64,000 nt of DNA from an uncultured Alphaproteobacteria bacterium (GCA_958267355.1 OY279575.1:167726-231725), one strand, 5' to 3'; shown: positions 8,928-17,329, counted from the first letter of the stretch. The notes: generated from the letters alone by a model not told the origin. Numbers and translations: made by a program.

Positions 8928-9371
8928 TTAGTGGCAGTGTTTTAGGTTTCGGCGTAGAAGTACATAATTGACAGGAAAGGCGGCGATATATCCTGCGGGA
9001 ATGGCGAAGGCGAGCGCGACCCAAAAGACGGGCGAGATAACGGAATGTGCGGAAGCTCCGCCGAGTGCCCAATCTACCCAGTTCATGGCGATTTCCATAG
9101 CTGAGATGGAAATGCATTCGCCGAGCCACAAGCTCTGAAACGCGGAGACGAAGCCTGACTTGTGGCGGCGCATTACGCCTGCTGTGGCGAGTGTTAGTCC
9201 TGAGATGAAGGCGAGAGCGACGGCGAGGGTAATGGTTTGCCATGCGGCCCATCCGAGGGATACGCCGATGGCTAGTCCTGCGACTTCGCCGATTACGCAT
9301 CCTGTGAGGCAATGGGCGGTGGCGTGGGCGGTGGTTTTGAGTCCGACGGAGTTATGTTCTTGTTCTGCCAT
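8928..9371 (-). CDS. DUF4396-like small membrane protein
   Basis: 147 residues, function unknown. Four hydrophobic segments are visible at about 22-42 (LTGCVIGEVAGLAIGVSLGW), 47-66, 80-97 and 114-134. The N-terminal HATAHCLTGCVIGE pattern, with His and Cys before the first membrane span, resembles DUF4396 proteins, which is the basis for the call. It would sit in the inner membrane. It shares the strand of cysE, which begins after a 92-bp repeat; whether they are co-transcribed is unclear. Confidence 0.65.
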   Translation of the reverse strand: MAEQEHNSVGLKTTAHATAHCLTGCVIGEVAGLAIGVSLGWAAWQTITLAVALAFISGLTLATAGVMRRHKSGFVSAFQSLWLGECISISAMEIAMNWVDWALGGASAHSVISPVFWVALAFAIPAGYIAAFPVNYVLLRRNLKHCH

Positions 9372-9430
9372 AGCTCCAGACTAACACAGGCGGCACACAG
9401 ACAGCACACAGAAAGCACAGGGACACACAA

Positions 9431-9458
9431 GCAGGCGGGGGGGGGGGTATAAGCCTGC
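9431..9458. repeat. G11 tract inside a hairpin
   Basis: Eleven consecutive G (9437-9447) flanked by GCAGGC and GCCTGC, which can pair. It lies 60 bp upstream of the DUF4396 start and 150 bp before tRNA-Lys. Homopolymers of this length are prone to slippage. Confidence 0.8.
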
Positions 9459-9532
9459 CGCTACCTGCACGGACAGGCTTACTGGTGCGTTTTTCTAACG
9501 CTGGTGTATGATGGGGCTACGGATGGCGAACC

Positions 9533-9602
9533 ATCTACGAAGCGGGAAGCGGGAAGCAAGAAGCGGGAAGCAATAAGCAAGAAGCGGGAAGCAATAAGCA
9601 GA
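9533..9602. repeat. Minisatellite upstream of tRNA-Lys
   Basis: Tandem AGCGGGAAGCAATAAGCA-type units (GCGGGAAGC repeated with AAGCAAGAAGC variants) run to seven bases before the tRNA. Confidence 0.85.
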
Positions 9603-9608
9603 TGTATC

Positions 9609-9681
<73 letters not shown>

Positions 9682-9739
9682 CGCTTTTTATTGGATTGAT
9701 ATTGTCTGCCCTGTGCGAATTCCCCCTGCGATTTTATAT

Positions 9740-9917
9740 CTGAAGCTCCACCGAGTGCCTGTAGGGCACGAGCGCAAGCGTAGCGGGCACCTTGCGGTGC
9801 GTCCGCCTTGCGGCGGGGCATTCGTGCCAAGCCCCTTGCGGGGCGGCATTCGTGCCAGCCCTTGTTTCCCCCACCAACCGCCAAGCCCCATAGTTTTAGC
9901 CAAAGGACTAATTGAGC
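9740..9917. repeat. Cluster of GC-rich hairpins, shared with 22.6 kb in inverse orientation
   Basis: A string of short perfect palindromes with TTG or GTA loops: GTGCCTGTAGGGCAC, GCACCTTGCGGTGC, CCGCCTTGCGGCGG, CCCCTTGCGGGG. The part from about 9820 (GCGGCATTCGTGCC, then CCCCCACCAACCGCC and GCCCCATAGTTTTAGCC) reappears inverted at about 22620-22720. No gene: reading frames here change with each hairpin. Confidence 0.85.
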
Positions 9918-10160
9918 CGAAGCCCCACCGAGTGCCCGTAGGGCACGAACGCGAGCGTAGCGGAGTGAAACGAGCGGAGCGAAGCGGACGCCGCGAAGCG
10001 TCTTGCGCGTAGCGCAAGGCTTCGCGGCACTAGGCGGCGCAAGCCGCCGTAAATTAAATGTTGAGAGAAAGCTTAACCCTTACCCCTTTTTCTACGGCTC
10101 AGAAATCAGAGTTCTGTGAAGACAGGGAAAGCCACAGCCCACCCTTAGAGACGAATCCCC
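9918..10160 (+). repeat. Left arm of ~240-bp imperfect inverted repeat around the MmeI island
   Basis: This arm is the reverse complement of 15571-15811. It runs from CGAAGCCCCACCGAGTG through the hairpin block to CCACAGCCCACCCTTAGAGAC. Differences between arms are concentrated in hairpins, and some are paired on both sides of a stem. Confidence 0.9.
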
Positions 10161-10647
10161 TTACCCCCTCGGGCCGCGCAGGTGGTCTTGCGTTTCGCGC
10201 CCTTTAGGGCGCGGATAGCAAGCCAGATGCGCAAAGGTGCCGCCCCACAGGCGGCACCGCGAAGCGGCGGCGTTAGCCACCGCGAAGCGGCGGCTTTAGC
10301 CACGGAAAAAAGCGGGGGTCAAACTCGCGTAGCGAGTTTGGGGGGTGGGTTGGGCGCGGGCGAAGCCCGCGAGGGAATTAAAGAAAGCCCGCAAATCCCT
10401 GTACCCTGCCCCTAAATTAAAGGATTAAAAAGCTGTGGCTCGTCAGAGCCACGCAAAGGGACGCGCTCAGCGCGTCCCCGATTGCGCCCTTTAGCGCGAG
10501 CCTTGGCGAGCGCGTGAGCGCAATCTGCGCGAAGCGCGATTTATTTTTACCTTTTCTACTTTACGTTTTCTCCAGCCAGACGGATATATACCCCCACCCT
10601 TACTGATTACTTACTTCTCTCTTCTTTTTCTTAATACGGGAGCTATT
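10161..10647. repeat. Gene-free mosaic of hairpin modules
   Basis: Contains GGCGGCACCGCGAAGCGGCG-type palindromes, the module GGGGGTCAAA with stem CTCGCGTAGCGAG then TTTGGGGGGTGGG near 10314-10345, GGGCGCGGGCGAAGCCCGC at 10349-10367, and GGCTCGTCAGAGCC and GGGACGCGCTCAGCGCGTCCC palindromes near 10437-10480. No coding frame shows conserved protein features. Confidence 0.8.
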
Positions 10648-10812
10648 AATAATTCACCCCCCTAGGGGCGAGCTGTGGCGTTAGCCACGGCGAGGGCAAA
10701 GGGGGGTTAAGGGTTGCGAGCGTCCGCCACGGCGAGCTTGCCGAGCCGTGCAAAGCACCCGCAAGGGTGCATAAAGTGCCGCGAAGCAAGCCTTGGGGGG
10801 GATGGGCGGGAA
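10648..10812 (+). repeat. 165-bp modular repeat, copy 1 of a direct pair
   Basis: Scaffold TAATAATTCACCCCCCTAGG, hairpin slot holding GTGGCGTTAGCCAC, then GGGCAAAGGGGGGTTAAGGG, a second hairpin group (GGCGAGCTTGCC, GCACCCGCAAGGGTGC) and the end GGGGGATGGGCGGGAA. Nearly identical to 11072-11236 except for the slot hairpin. Confidence 0.9.
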
Positions 10813-11071
10813 ACAAAAGGGTTGCGAAGCAACCCTCACCCCCTCGGGACGGAGGGGGTCAAAATTTGCGTAGCAAATTTTGGGGGGTGGGGTGGGCGCG
10901 GGCGAAGCCCGCGAGGGAATTAAAGAGTGGTTGCCCGCAGGGCAACCTCCTATTCATCCAAAGCTCAACTAGCCTTACCCCTTTACTTTTAAGAACACGG
11001 CTAATTAATTAGCCGTCCCCATAGGGGCTAGACTTATATTCTCTTTTCTTTTTTTCTTTTAGACGGACATC
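10813..11071. repeat. Hairpin modules between the direct repeats
   Basis: AGGGTTGCGAAGCAACCCT and CCCCCTCGGGACGGAGGGGG palindromes, the slot module GGGGGTCAAA with stem ATTTGCGTAGCAAAT and TTTGGGGGGTGGGG near 10855-10890, another copy of GGGCGCGGGCGAAGCCCGC, and GGTTGCCCGCAGGGCAACC at 10929-10947. No gene seen. Confidence 0.85.
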
Positions 11072-11236
11072 TAATAATTCACCCCCCTAGGGGCTGTGTC
11101 TGCCGTAGGCAGGCACAGGGCAAAGGGGGGTCAAGGGTTGCGAGCGTCCGCCACGGCGAGCTTGCCGAGCCGTGCAAAGCACCCGCAAGGGTGCATAAAG
11201 TGCCGCGAAGCAAGCCTTGGGGGGGATGGGCGGGAA
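11072..11236 (+). repeat. 165-bp modular repeat, copy 2 of a direct pair
   Basis: Same scaffold as 10648-10812, ending 35 bp before the MmeI-family gene, but the slot holds a different hairpin: GTGTCTGCC, GTA loop, GGCAGGCAC at about 11096-11116. The 110 bp after the slot match copy 1 almost base for base. Confidence 0.9.
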
Positions 11237-11271
11237 GGCGGCGGGCGCAATTCTAGTCTATATTGTGCCTT

Positions 11272-14094
11272 ATGAGGCTTAGCTGGAATGAAATCCGCGC
11301 AAACGCGGCGGAGTTTGCGGAGACCTATAAAGACGCGACTCGCGAGCGTGGTGAGACGCAAAGTTTTTACAACGATTTTTTTGCGATTTTTGGAACGAAG
11401 CGTCGTTCGGTGGCTCGCTACGAACAGCATGTAGAAAAGCACTTTGGCAAAAAGCACGGTTTCATAGATTTATTCTGGCCAGGCATGTTGCTGGTAGAGC
11501 AGAAAAGCGCGGGACGTGATTTAACCAAGGCGAACGAACAGGCACTAGAATATTTTGACTTGTTAAAAGAACATGAAAAGCCGCGTTTTATTCTTGTTTC
11601 TGATTTTCAAAACTTCGTACTTCACGACCTAGACACGGATGAGTCGTGGAGTTTCAAGCTCGCCGATCTGCCAAAACATATAGAGCGGTTTGGCTTTATG
11701 ATGGGAGTGTTTAAACGTTCCTATAAAGACCAAGACGAAGTTAATATTTTTGCTGCTGAATTGATGGGTTCTTTGCACGATAGGTTTGAAGAAAAAGGGT
11801 ATCTTGGCGATAAGTTGGAGCGTCTATTGATGCGCCTGTTGTTTTGTTTATTTGCGGAAGACACAGGCTTATTTCCCCGCGACTCTTTCTTGGATTTAAT
11901 TGAAATCTGCATTGAGAATTCGGCTGACTTTGGTGCGACTCTCACCCGTCTTTTTGAGGTATTGGATACCCCTGAAGATGAGCGCGAGCAAGATTTGAGC
12001 GAAGAGTTAAAAGCTTTTCCTTATGTGAATGGCGGGCTTTTTGAAGGGCACTTGCAGATGCCCATCTTTACCAAGGATATGATGCAGACTCTTAGGCTTG
12101 CCGCCATTCATAATTGGAGCAGTATTTCCCCTGCGATTTTTGGCGCACTTTTTCAATCGGTGATGGATAAAGACCGCCGCCGCAAGCTTGGCTCACACTA
12201 CACGACCGAGCAAAACATTTTAAAAACAATTGGCCCGCTCTTTTTGGATGATTTACGCGCCGAATATAATCGGCTTCAAAGCAAAGCCCGAAAGAATGAA
12301 CGCAAGAAGGCTTTGCTTGATTTTCAAAAGCACCTAGCCTCTCTGACCTTTTTTGATCCTGCCTGTGGCTGTGGCAACTTTTTGGTGATTGCCTATCGTG
12401 AATTGCGCCGACTAGAGATGGAGCTACTTCGTAGAATTTATATAGAAGAAGGTGACGCTTTTTTAGTAGATGATTTTTCGCTTCTGGATATTAACCAATT
12501 CTACGGCATAGAAATTGAAGAATTCCCTGCCCGTATTGCTGAAACCGCAATGTGGATGATGGATGCACTTATGAACCAAGAATTGAGCGAAGCACTTCAC
12601 CGCTCGTACGAACGCCTGCCCTTACGCGAGTCAGCCCATATCTACCACGGCGATGCCCTAGAAAAAGATTGGAGCGAACTTCTTCCTGCTAAAAATTGCT
12701 CTTATCTTTTCGGCAACCCACCCTTTGTCGGTTATAGCCTACGGACAGATAAGCAAAAGCAACAAATGGACGCAATCGCCAAAAAACACGGGAGCGGTCG
12801 TGCCTTAGATTATGTAGCGTCTTGGTTTCTGAAGGCAGGTGAATACCTTAAGGACAATCGCAAAATTAGAATTGCCCTTGTCGCCACGAACTCCATTACT
12901 CAAGGCGAGCAGGTCGCACAACTCTGGTCTGTTCTCTACGATCGCTATCAATTAGAAATTACTTTTGCCCACCGTACTTTCGCTTGGGGGTCAGAAGTAA
13001 AAGGCAAAGCAAATGTTCATGTTGTCATCATCGGTTTGACACACCAAACCGAAGCTTCAAAACAACGCCATTTGTTCTTTTACGAAACCCCTAAAAGTGC
13101 TCCCGAAGAACTTTCCTGCACTGCTATAACGCCCTATCTAACTGATGGTAGCAACTTACAGAGTCCACACTTAGTTATCAGAAAAACAACTAGCCCCCTG
13201 AGTGGATTTTCTGAAATGCTTAAGGGTACGCAACCAACCGATGGCGGACATTATATCTTCAGCGAAGAAGAGAAAAGTATCTTTTTAAGAGAAGAGCCAA
13301 ATGCAGAGTCTCTATTTAAGCCTTATGTGGGTGCTGAAGAATTTCTTAATGGAGAAATCCGCCACATCCTTTATCTTGAAAAAGCTGAACCAAATCAGTT
13401 AAGCAACTTGCCAAAAGTGCGCGAGCGAATTGTTGCAGTTCGAGAACACCGTAAGAAAAGTAAAAAGAAACCCACAAGAGAAATGGCGGAGAGACCACAA
13501 GAGTACGACTCAAGCATAATTCCAAAAAAACCTTTTCTTTTTGTGCCTGGCATAAGCTCTGAGCGAAGATATTATGCACCTATCGGCTGGCTTGAACCCC
13601 CAACAATCCCATCAAATAGGGGCTATGTAATAGAGGGAGCACCCAAGTCACTTTTTGCCCTGCTTACTTCGGCAATGCATATGACTTGGTTGCGTGCAGT
13701 CTGTGGACGCTTAACTAGTCGTTATGTCTACTCAATAGGAGTGGTCTACAACACTTTCCCCTTACCAACCGAACTTGGCAAATTTGGCAGTGATGAGGCA
13801 CAGAAAAAGTTAGCGCATTTAACCCCCTTGGCAGACACGATTTTAGAAACCCGTGCCAATCATAAGGGTTCTACCTTGGCACAACTCTACGACCCTGACT
13901 TCATGCCGCCCGACCTACGCAAAGCCCACCAAGCCTTGGATAAAGCCGTAGATAAACTCTACCGCCGAACCCCCTTCACAGGAGAAGCCGATCGCCTAGC
14001 CCTGCTTTTGAAGCTGTACGAGCAACAGCGAGCTGCCCGTCTTATCACTGAGGCGAAACCCAAACGCGCCCGCCGCCGCCGCCTAAAATCCTAA
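11272..14094 (+). CDS. MmeI-family Type IIL restriction-modification enzyme
   Basis: Single-chain enzyme that both methylates adenine on one strand of its target and cuts about 20 nt away. Domain order seen over 940 residues: N-terminal nuclease with D66-x9-E76-Q-K78 (IDLFWPGMLLVEQK), matching the MmeI D-x9-EXK active site; a helical spacer; an adenine methyltransferase with motif I DPACGCGNF at 362 and motif IV NPPF at 482, preceded by GSHYTTEQNI; then a target-recognition region (about 650-850) and a basic tail (KPKRARRRRLKS). The ATG at 11272 is preferred to an upstream TTG at 11263. TATATT lies 8 nt before it, and no ribosome site is seen, so a leaderless transcript is possible. Followed by the conserved cassette carrying the coiled-coil gene. 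Confidence 0.92.
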   Translation: MRLSWNEIRANAAEFAETYKDATRERGETQSFYNDFFAIFGTKRRSVARYEQHVEKHFGKKHGFIDLFWPGMLLVEQKSAGRDLTKANEQALEYFDLLKEHEKPRFILVSDFQNFVLHDLDTDESWSFKLADLPKHIERFGFMMGVFKRSYKDQDEVNIFAAELMGSLHDRFEEKGYLGDKLERLLMRLLFCLFAEDTGLFPRDSFLDLIEICIENSADFGATLTRLFEVLDTPEDEREQDLSEELKAFPYVNGGLFEGHLQMPIFTKDMMQTLRLAAIHNWSSISPAIFGALFQSVMDKDRRRKLGSHYTTEQNILKTIGPLFLDDLRAEYNRLQSKARKNERKKALLDFQKHLASLTFFDPACGCGNFLVIAYRELRRLEMELLRRIYIEEGDAFLVDDFSLLDINQFYGIEIEEFPARIAETAMWMMDALMNQELSEALHRSYERLPLRESAHIYHGDALEKDWSELLPAKNCSYLFGNPPFVGYSLRTDKQKQQMDAIAKKHGSGRALDYVASWFLKAGEYLKDNRKIRIALVATNSITQGEQVAQLWSVLYDRYQLEITFAHRTFAWGSEVKGKANVHVVIIGLTHQTEASKQRHLFFYETPKSAPEELSCTAITPYLTDGSNLQSPHLVIRKTTSPLSGFSEMLKGTQPTDGGHYIFSEEEKSIFLREEPNAESLFKPYVGAEEFLNGEIRHILYLEKAEPNQLSNLPKVRERIVAVREHRKKSKKKPTREMAERPQEYDSSIIPKKPFLFVPGISSERRYYAPIGWLEPPTIPSNRGYVIEGAPKSLFALLTSAMHMTWLRAVCGRLTSRYVYSIGVVYNTFPLPTELGKFGSDEAQKKLAHLTPLADTILETRANHKGSTLAQLYDPDFMPPDLRKAHQALDKAVDKLYRRTPFTGEADRLALLLKLYEQQRAARLITEAKPKRARRRRLKS

Positions 14095-14114
14095 CCTTAG
14101 AAATCAGGGGACAT

Positions 14115-14537
14115 ACATACCCCCCACCCAACTGCCAAAGCTGTCTCCTACCCCCGTGCTGGACGCACGGGGCAGTCGCCCGCTTTGGTTTCCTGTCTCT
14201 ATTTTCTGCCTTTATTCTCTTTACCTCTCCCTTATGTTTGTCTTTTTTATATAGAGGGGGACTATCTAATTAACACCCCCCTAGGGGCGAGCCACACGAA
14301 GTGTGGCGAGGGCAAAGGGGGGTCGCAACTCACAAGCCCGCTAGGGCGCAGTGAGTGCGGGGGGGATGGGTGGGAAGGCCACAGGAAATTTATTTTTTGG
14401 CTTGAGCTCTACAACTCCCCCTAATTTTGCCAAATCGGAGCGAAAATAATTTGAATCCGCCTGAAAATGGCTCATTTCCTATATAGGAGAATTTCGCAAC
14501 TCTATTAGCCCCAAACCCCCAAAACAAGGATTACCCC
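14115..14537 (+). repeat. Conserved non-coding part of restriction-gene cassette, copy A
   Basis: Starts within about 20 bp of the MmeI stop and runs to the coiled-coil start. It matches the reverse complement of 25211-25628: GTGCTGGACGCACGGGGCAG, the TTGGTTTCCTG and TTATGTTTGTC stretches, the CCCCCCTAGGGG scaffold with slot hairpin CCACACGAAGTGTGG (14292-14306), and a 160-bp block before the gene. The last block looks more conserved between copies than synonymous sites of the gene. Confidence 0.9.
14477..14488. promoter_or_regulatory. Perfect 12-bp palindrome upstream of coiled-coil gene, copy A
   Basis: TCCTATATAGGA is its own reverse complement and lies 50 bp before the start codon. The same palindrome is kept at 25260-25271 before the second copy. 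It could be an operator or the -10 region of the promoter. Confidence 0.5.
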
Positions 14538-15467
14538 ATGCACAGCACTCGCCCAGCCGACCAGCCAACGACAGCCGCCAAGCTGCAGGAAGTGCGCCAA
14601 TACTTGTCAGACCTAGACCCCGAACTACTGACAGAATCCCTAGCCAACCACTACGCGGGGCAGGCGAGCAAGAGTGCCGAAATCCGCAGGGCTAACCTTG
14701 CCCAACTCCTGCCCCATCTCAACGACAAACTAGAAGACGAAGTCAAAGCACTCCTGTCGCTCCAACGCTCTATACAGGAAGAAGACGAAACCAACGCCAA
14801 AGAGCGCGCTTTAGGCAGGGCTTTTAACGCCCAACGAAGACGAGACGAACGCCAGCTCATAATGTTCAACTTAGAGTTATTACGCCTAAATCCTATGCCC
14901 GAGGGCTTGACCGACCAAGAACTTCGCCACCACCAAGAGATTACGACCGAGACGATGAACAGGTTAACCGAAGCCTTAGAAAATATGCGCACCCGTGGAA
15001 AGCTTGTAGAGCCTGAAACCTTTGACAAAAAGCAAACGATTGCCCCCCGCCGCAACCTGCGGAGAGAAGAAGCGATACGCCGTACCGAGATGATCCGCGA
15101 GCTGACCCAGTTCTGCGAGCTGGTAGAACAAGTTGTAGCAGGAAAGAAAATCGTTGATGACGCGACTATGGCAGAGCTAATTGACCGCGCTCAGGCGTAT
15201 TTATCCCCTGACCAGCCTGTAAAGGAATACAGCGAGACCGAAGACTACCGCTCCACGCGCCGTTTGATTGACAATAGTTCTTCACACGAGAAGAAGATTG
15301 CGCTCCGTGTAGAAGCCGAAGACCGCTACGCCGGCATGGATTGGAGCAACCCCTACGAAAAGAAGCCTGACGCACCCAAGAAAGAACCCAGTGCCATCTA
15401 TGTAGACGGAGGCAACATCCCCAACCCCAAGCTCTACCCCCCAAAACCCAAATCCCAAAGCCCTTGA
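14538..15467 (+). CDS. Coiled-coil protein of unknown function, copy A
   Basis: Not recognised. 309 residues, highly charged, with no signal peptide or membrane span, so probably cytosolic. Residues about 45-150 and 165-220 are long amphipathic helices rich in Glu, Arg, Leu and Gln (for example QRRRDERQLIMFNLELLRLN). The C-terminal 50 residues are proline- and lysine-rich and contain GMDWSNPYEKKPD and SAIYVDGGNIPNPKLYPP. AAGGA lies 8 nt before the ATG. The protein differs from the copy at 24281-25210 at about 18 of 309 positions, although many codons differ at third positions, which indicates purifying selection. Each copy follows a restriction-modification gene on the same strand by about 430-440 bp, so a role linked to those enzymes (inhibitor, chaperone or accessory factor) is a guess from context. 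Confidence 0.85.
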   Translation: MHSTRPADQPTTAAKLQEVRQYLSDLDPELLTESLANHYAGQASKSAEIRRANLAQLLPHLNDKLEDEVKALLSLQRSIQEEDETNAKERALGRAFNAQRRRDERQLIMFNLELLRLNPMPEGLTDQELRHHQEITTETMNRLTEALENMRTRGKLVEPETFDKKQTIAPRRNLRREEAIRRTEMIRELTQFCELVEQVVAGKKIVDDATMAELIDRAQAYLSPDQPVKEYSETEDYRSTRRLIDNSSSHEKKIALRVEAEDRYAGMDWSNPYEKKPDAPKKEPSAIYVDGGNIPNPKLYPPKPKSQSP

Positions 15468-16231
15468 ACCTTTTTCCCCACTAAACCAAACCCTATTCCC
15501 CCTTACAACTTAGAAAACCCGCAGACCCCAGTTCTGCCGAAAGCACGAGTCCATTAAAACCTTACTGAACGGGGATTTGTCTCTAAGGGTGGGCTGTGGC
15601 TTTCCCTGTCTTTACAGAACTCGGATTTCTGAGCCGAAAAAGAAAAAGTTAGGGGCGGGCTTTCTCTCACTGTTTAAGTTACGGCGGCTTGCGCCGCCTA
15701 GTGCCGTGAAGCGGTGCGCTACGCGCAAGACGCTTCACGGCGTCCGCTTCGCTTCGCTCGTTTCACTCCGCTACGCTCGCGTTCGTGGCTACGCCACTCG
15801 GTGGGGCTTCGTCTCAAAGTTAGGAAAGGGCAAGGCGCGTATCACCCGTCTAAAAAATAGGCGGGGGGCTTAACCCCCTACGCGCACTCGGTGGGGCTTC
15901 GGGTCAAAAATGGGGGTGTTCGGTGTTCTAAATTGCTCCAATTCCGCCCCAATTCATAAGCCTTAGGAGAAGGGGTTAGGGGAGGGGGATTCTAAATTTT
16001 GAGGATAGGGAGATTCGGCAGATTTCTAAGGGTTGGGGGGGAATTCCACGCATAAAGACTTGCATTCTATACCCGCCTGAAGTAAAAATAATCCGCGTTG
16101 CTTCTACAGAACCTCGCGCCAGCTCAGTGCCAGTAAGCCGCCCACGATCGCCCAAAAGCATCCCCAAGCGCACGGCTCAGAACTGAATACCCCCAATCAC
16201 AACACCGTAATCAATACGAGGAGATCCTCAT
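15468..16231. repeat. Gene-free region with right inverted-repeat arm and aapJ upstream DNA
   Basis: 15571-15811 is the reverse complement of 9918-10160, and a second GCACTCGGTGGGGCTTCG word follows at 15884. From about 15910 to 16231 the DNA is ordinary sequence leading to aapJ, with a possible weak promoter TTGCAT (16060) and TAAAAA (16083) 17 bp apart, and GAGGAG-like GAGGAGATCC just before the ATG. No gene is supported. Confidence 0.85.
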
Positions 16232-17257
16232 ATGCGTACCCTTGCAACCATCGCCGCAGCTCTCGCAGTAGCGGCTTCCTTCGCACTCTCAGCCCCCGCT
16301 TCCGCAGGCACTCTAGAAGATGTCAAAGCCCGCGGCTCGCTCAAGTGCATCATTAACACAGGGCTCATCGGTTTCGCCTTCACCGACGCTAACGGTCAGT
16401 GGCAGGGCTTCGATGTCGACTTCTGTCGCGCAACAGCCGCCGCAGTACTCGGCGATCCTAACGCCGTGGAATTCGTCAACGCCACAGGCAAAACTCGCTT
16501 CACTCTGCTCAACTCAGGCGAAGGTGACCTGCTCTACAGAAACACCACCGTCACCATGAGCCGTGACGCCGACTTAAAGCTCACCTTCCTTGGCGTGAAC
16601 TACTATGACGGACAAGGCTTCATCGTGCCAAAGTCTCTGGGTATCTCCAGTGCGCACGACCTGGATGGCGCTTCTGTTTGCATTCAAACAGGAACCACCA
16701 CCGAGCTAAACCTCGCCGACTTCTTCCGCGCAAACAACATCAGCTACGAATCCGTGCCGATCGAAACCAACGAAGAAGCCCGTCAAACCTATCTAGCAGG
16801 CCGTTGCGACGCATACACAACCGACCACTCTGGTCTCGCCGCTACTCGCGCCTCGTTTGACGACCCTTCAGCGCATGTGCTGCTACCCGAAATCATCTCC
16901 AAGGAACCGCTCGGCCCAGCCGTGCGCCAAGGCGATGACGAGTGGGCAGATGTCGTACGCTGGGTCATGACCGCCCTAATCGAAGCCGAAGAATACGGCA
17001 TCACCAGTGGCAACGCAGACCAGCTCGTCAGCGGTAGTGATAATCCTTCAGTGCGGCGTATTCTCGGCGTGGAAGGTAGCTACGGCTCCTTCATCGGGCT
17101 AGACGAAGAATGGGCGCGGCGCGCAATCAAGTCCGTCGGTAACTACGGCGAAATCTTTGAGCGCCATCTCGGGCCAAACACTCCAATCGGCCTAGAACGC
17201 GGACTCAACGCACAGTGGACAGACGGCGGTCTGCTCTACGCCTATCCAATCCGCTAA
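16232..17257 (+). CDS. aapJ: General L-amino-acid ABC transporter, periplasmic binding protein
   Basis: Binds amino acids in the periplasm and delivers them to AapQM. 341 residues. Signal peptide seen at 1-25 (cleavage after SAPASA, before GTLEDVKARG). The body shows the polar amino-acid binding protein pattern GSLKCIINTGLIGFAFTDANG, GFDVDFCRATAAAV, RFTLLNSGEGDLLYRNTTVT and GRCDAYTTDHSGLA, all typical of AapJ/BztA. A strong terminator hairpin follows within 20 bp of the stop, before aapQ, so most transcripts should end here and the binding protein should be made in excess of the membrane parts. Confidence 0.95.
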   Translation: MRTLATIAAALAVAASFALSAPASAGTLEDVKARGSLKCIINTGLIGFAFTDANGQWQGFDVDFCRATAAAVLGDPNAVEFVNATGKTRFTLLNSGEGDLLYRNTTVTMSRDADLKLTFLGVNYYDGQGFIVPKSLGISSAHDLDGASVCIQTGTTTELNLADFFRANNISYESVPIETNEEARQTYLAGRCDAYTTDHSGLAATRASFDDPSAHVLLPEIISKEPLGPAVRQGDDEWADVVRWVMTALIEAEEYGITSGNADQLVSGSDNPSVRRILGVEGSYGSFIGLDEEWARRAIKSVGNYGEIFERHLGPNTPIGLERGLNAQWTDGGLLYAYPIR

Positions 17258-17275
17258 AACGGGTTGAACGCAGAT

Positions 17276-17325
17276 AGGGGAGGCGAGACACCGAGTCATC
17301 TCGGCAAGCTCGCCTCCCCTTTTTT
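17276..17325 (+). terminator. Rho-independent terminator or attenuator between aapJ and aapQ
   Basis: A 12-bp perfect stem, AGGGGAGGCGAG (17276-17287) with CTCGCCTCCCCT (17309-17320), followed by a T6 run. Its place inside the operon suggests partial read-through. Confidence 0.9.
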
Positions 17326-17329
17326 GTGC

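Noticed and set aside
8836-9312. Long N-terminal extension of CysE
   Set aside because: It is antisense-frame shadow of the DUF4396 gene plus GT repeat; CysE homology begins at the ATG at 8835.
9437-9447. Phase-variable coding gene controlled by the G11 tract
   Set aside because: The tract is intergenic and not inside any supported reading frame.
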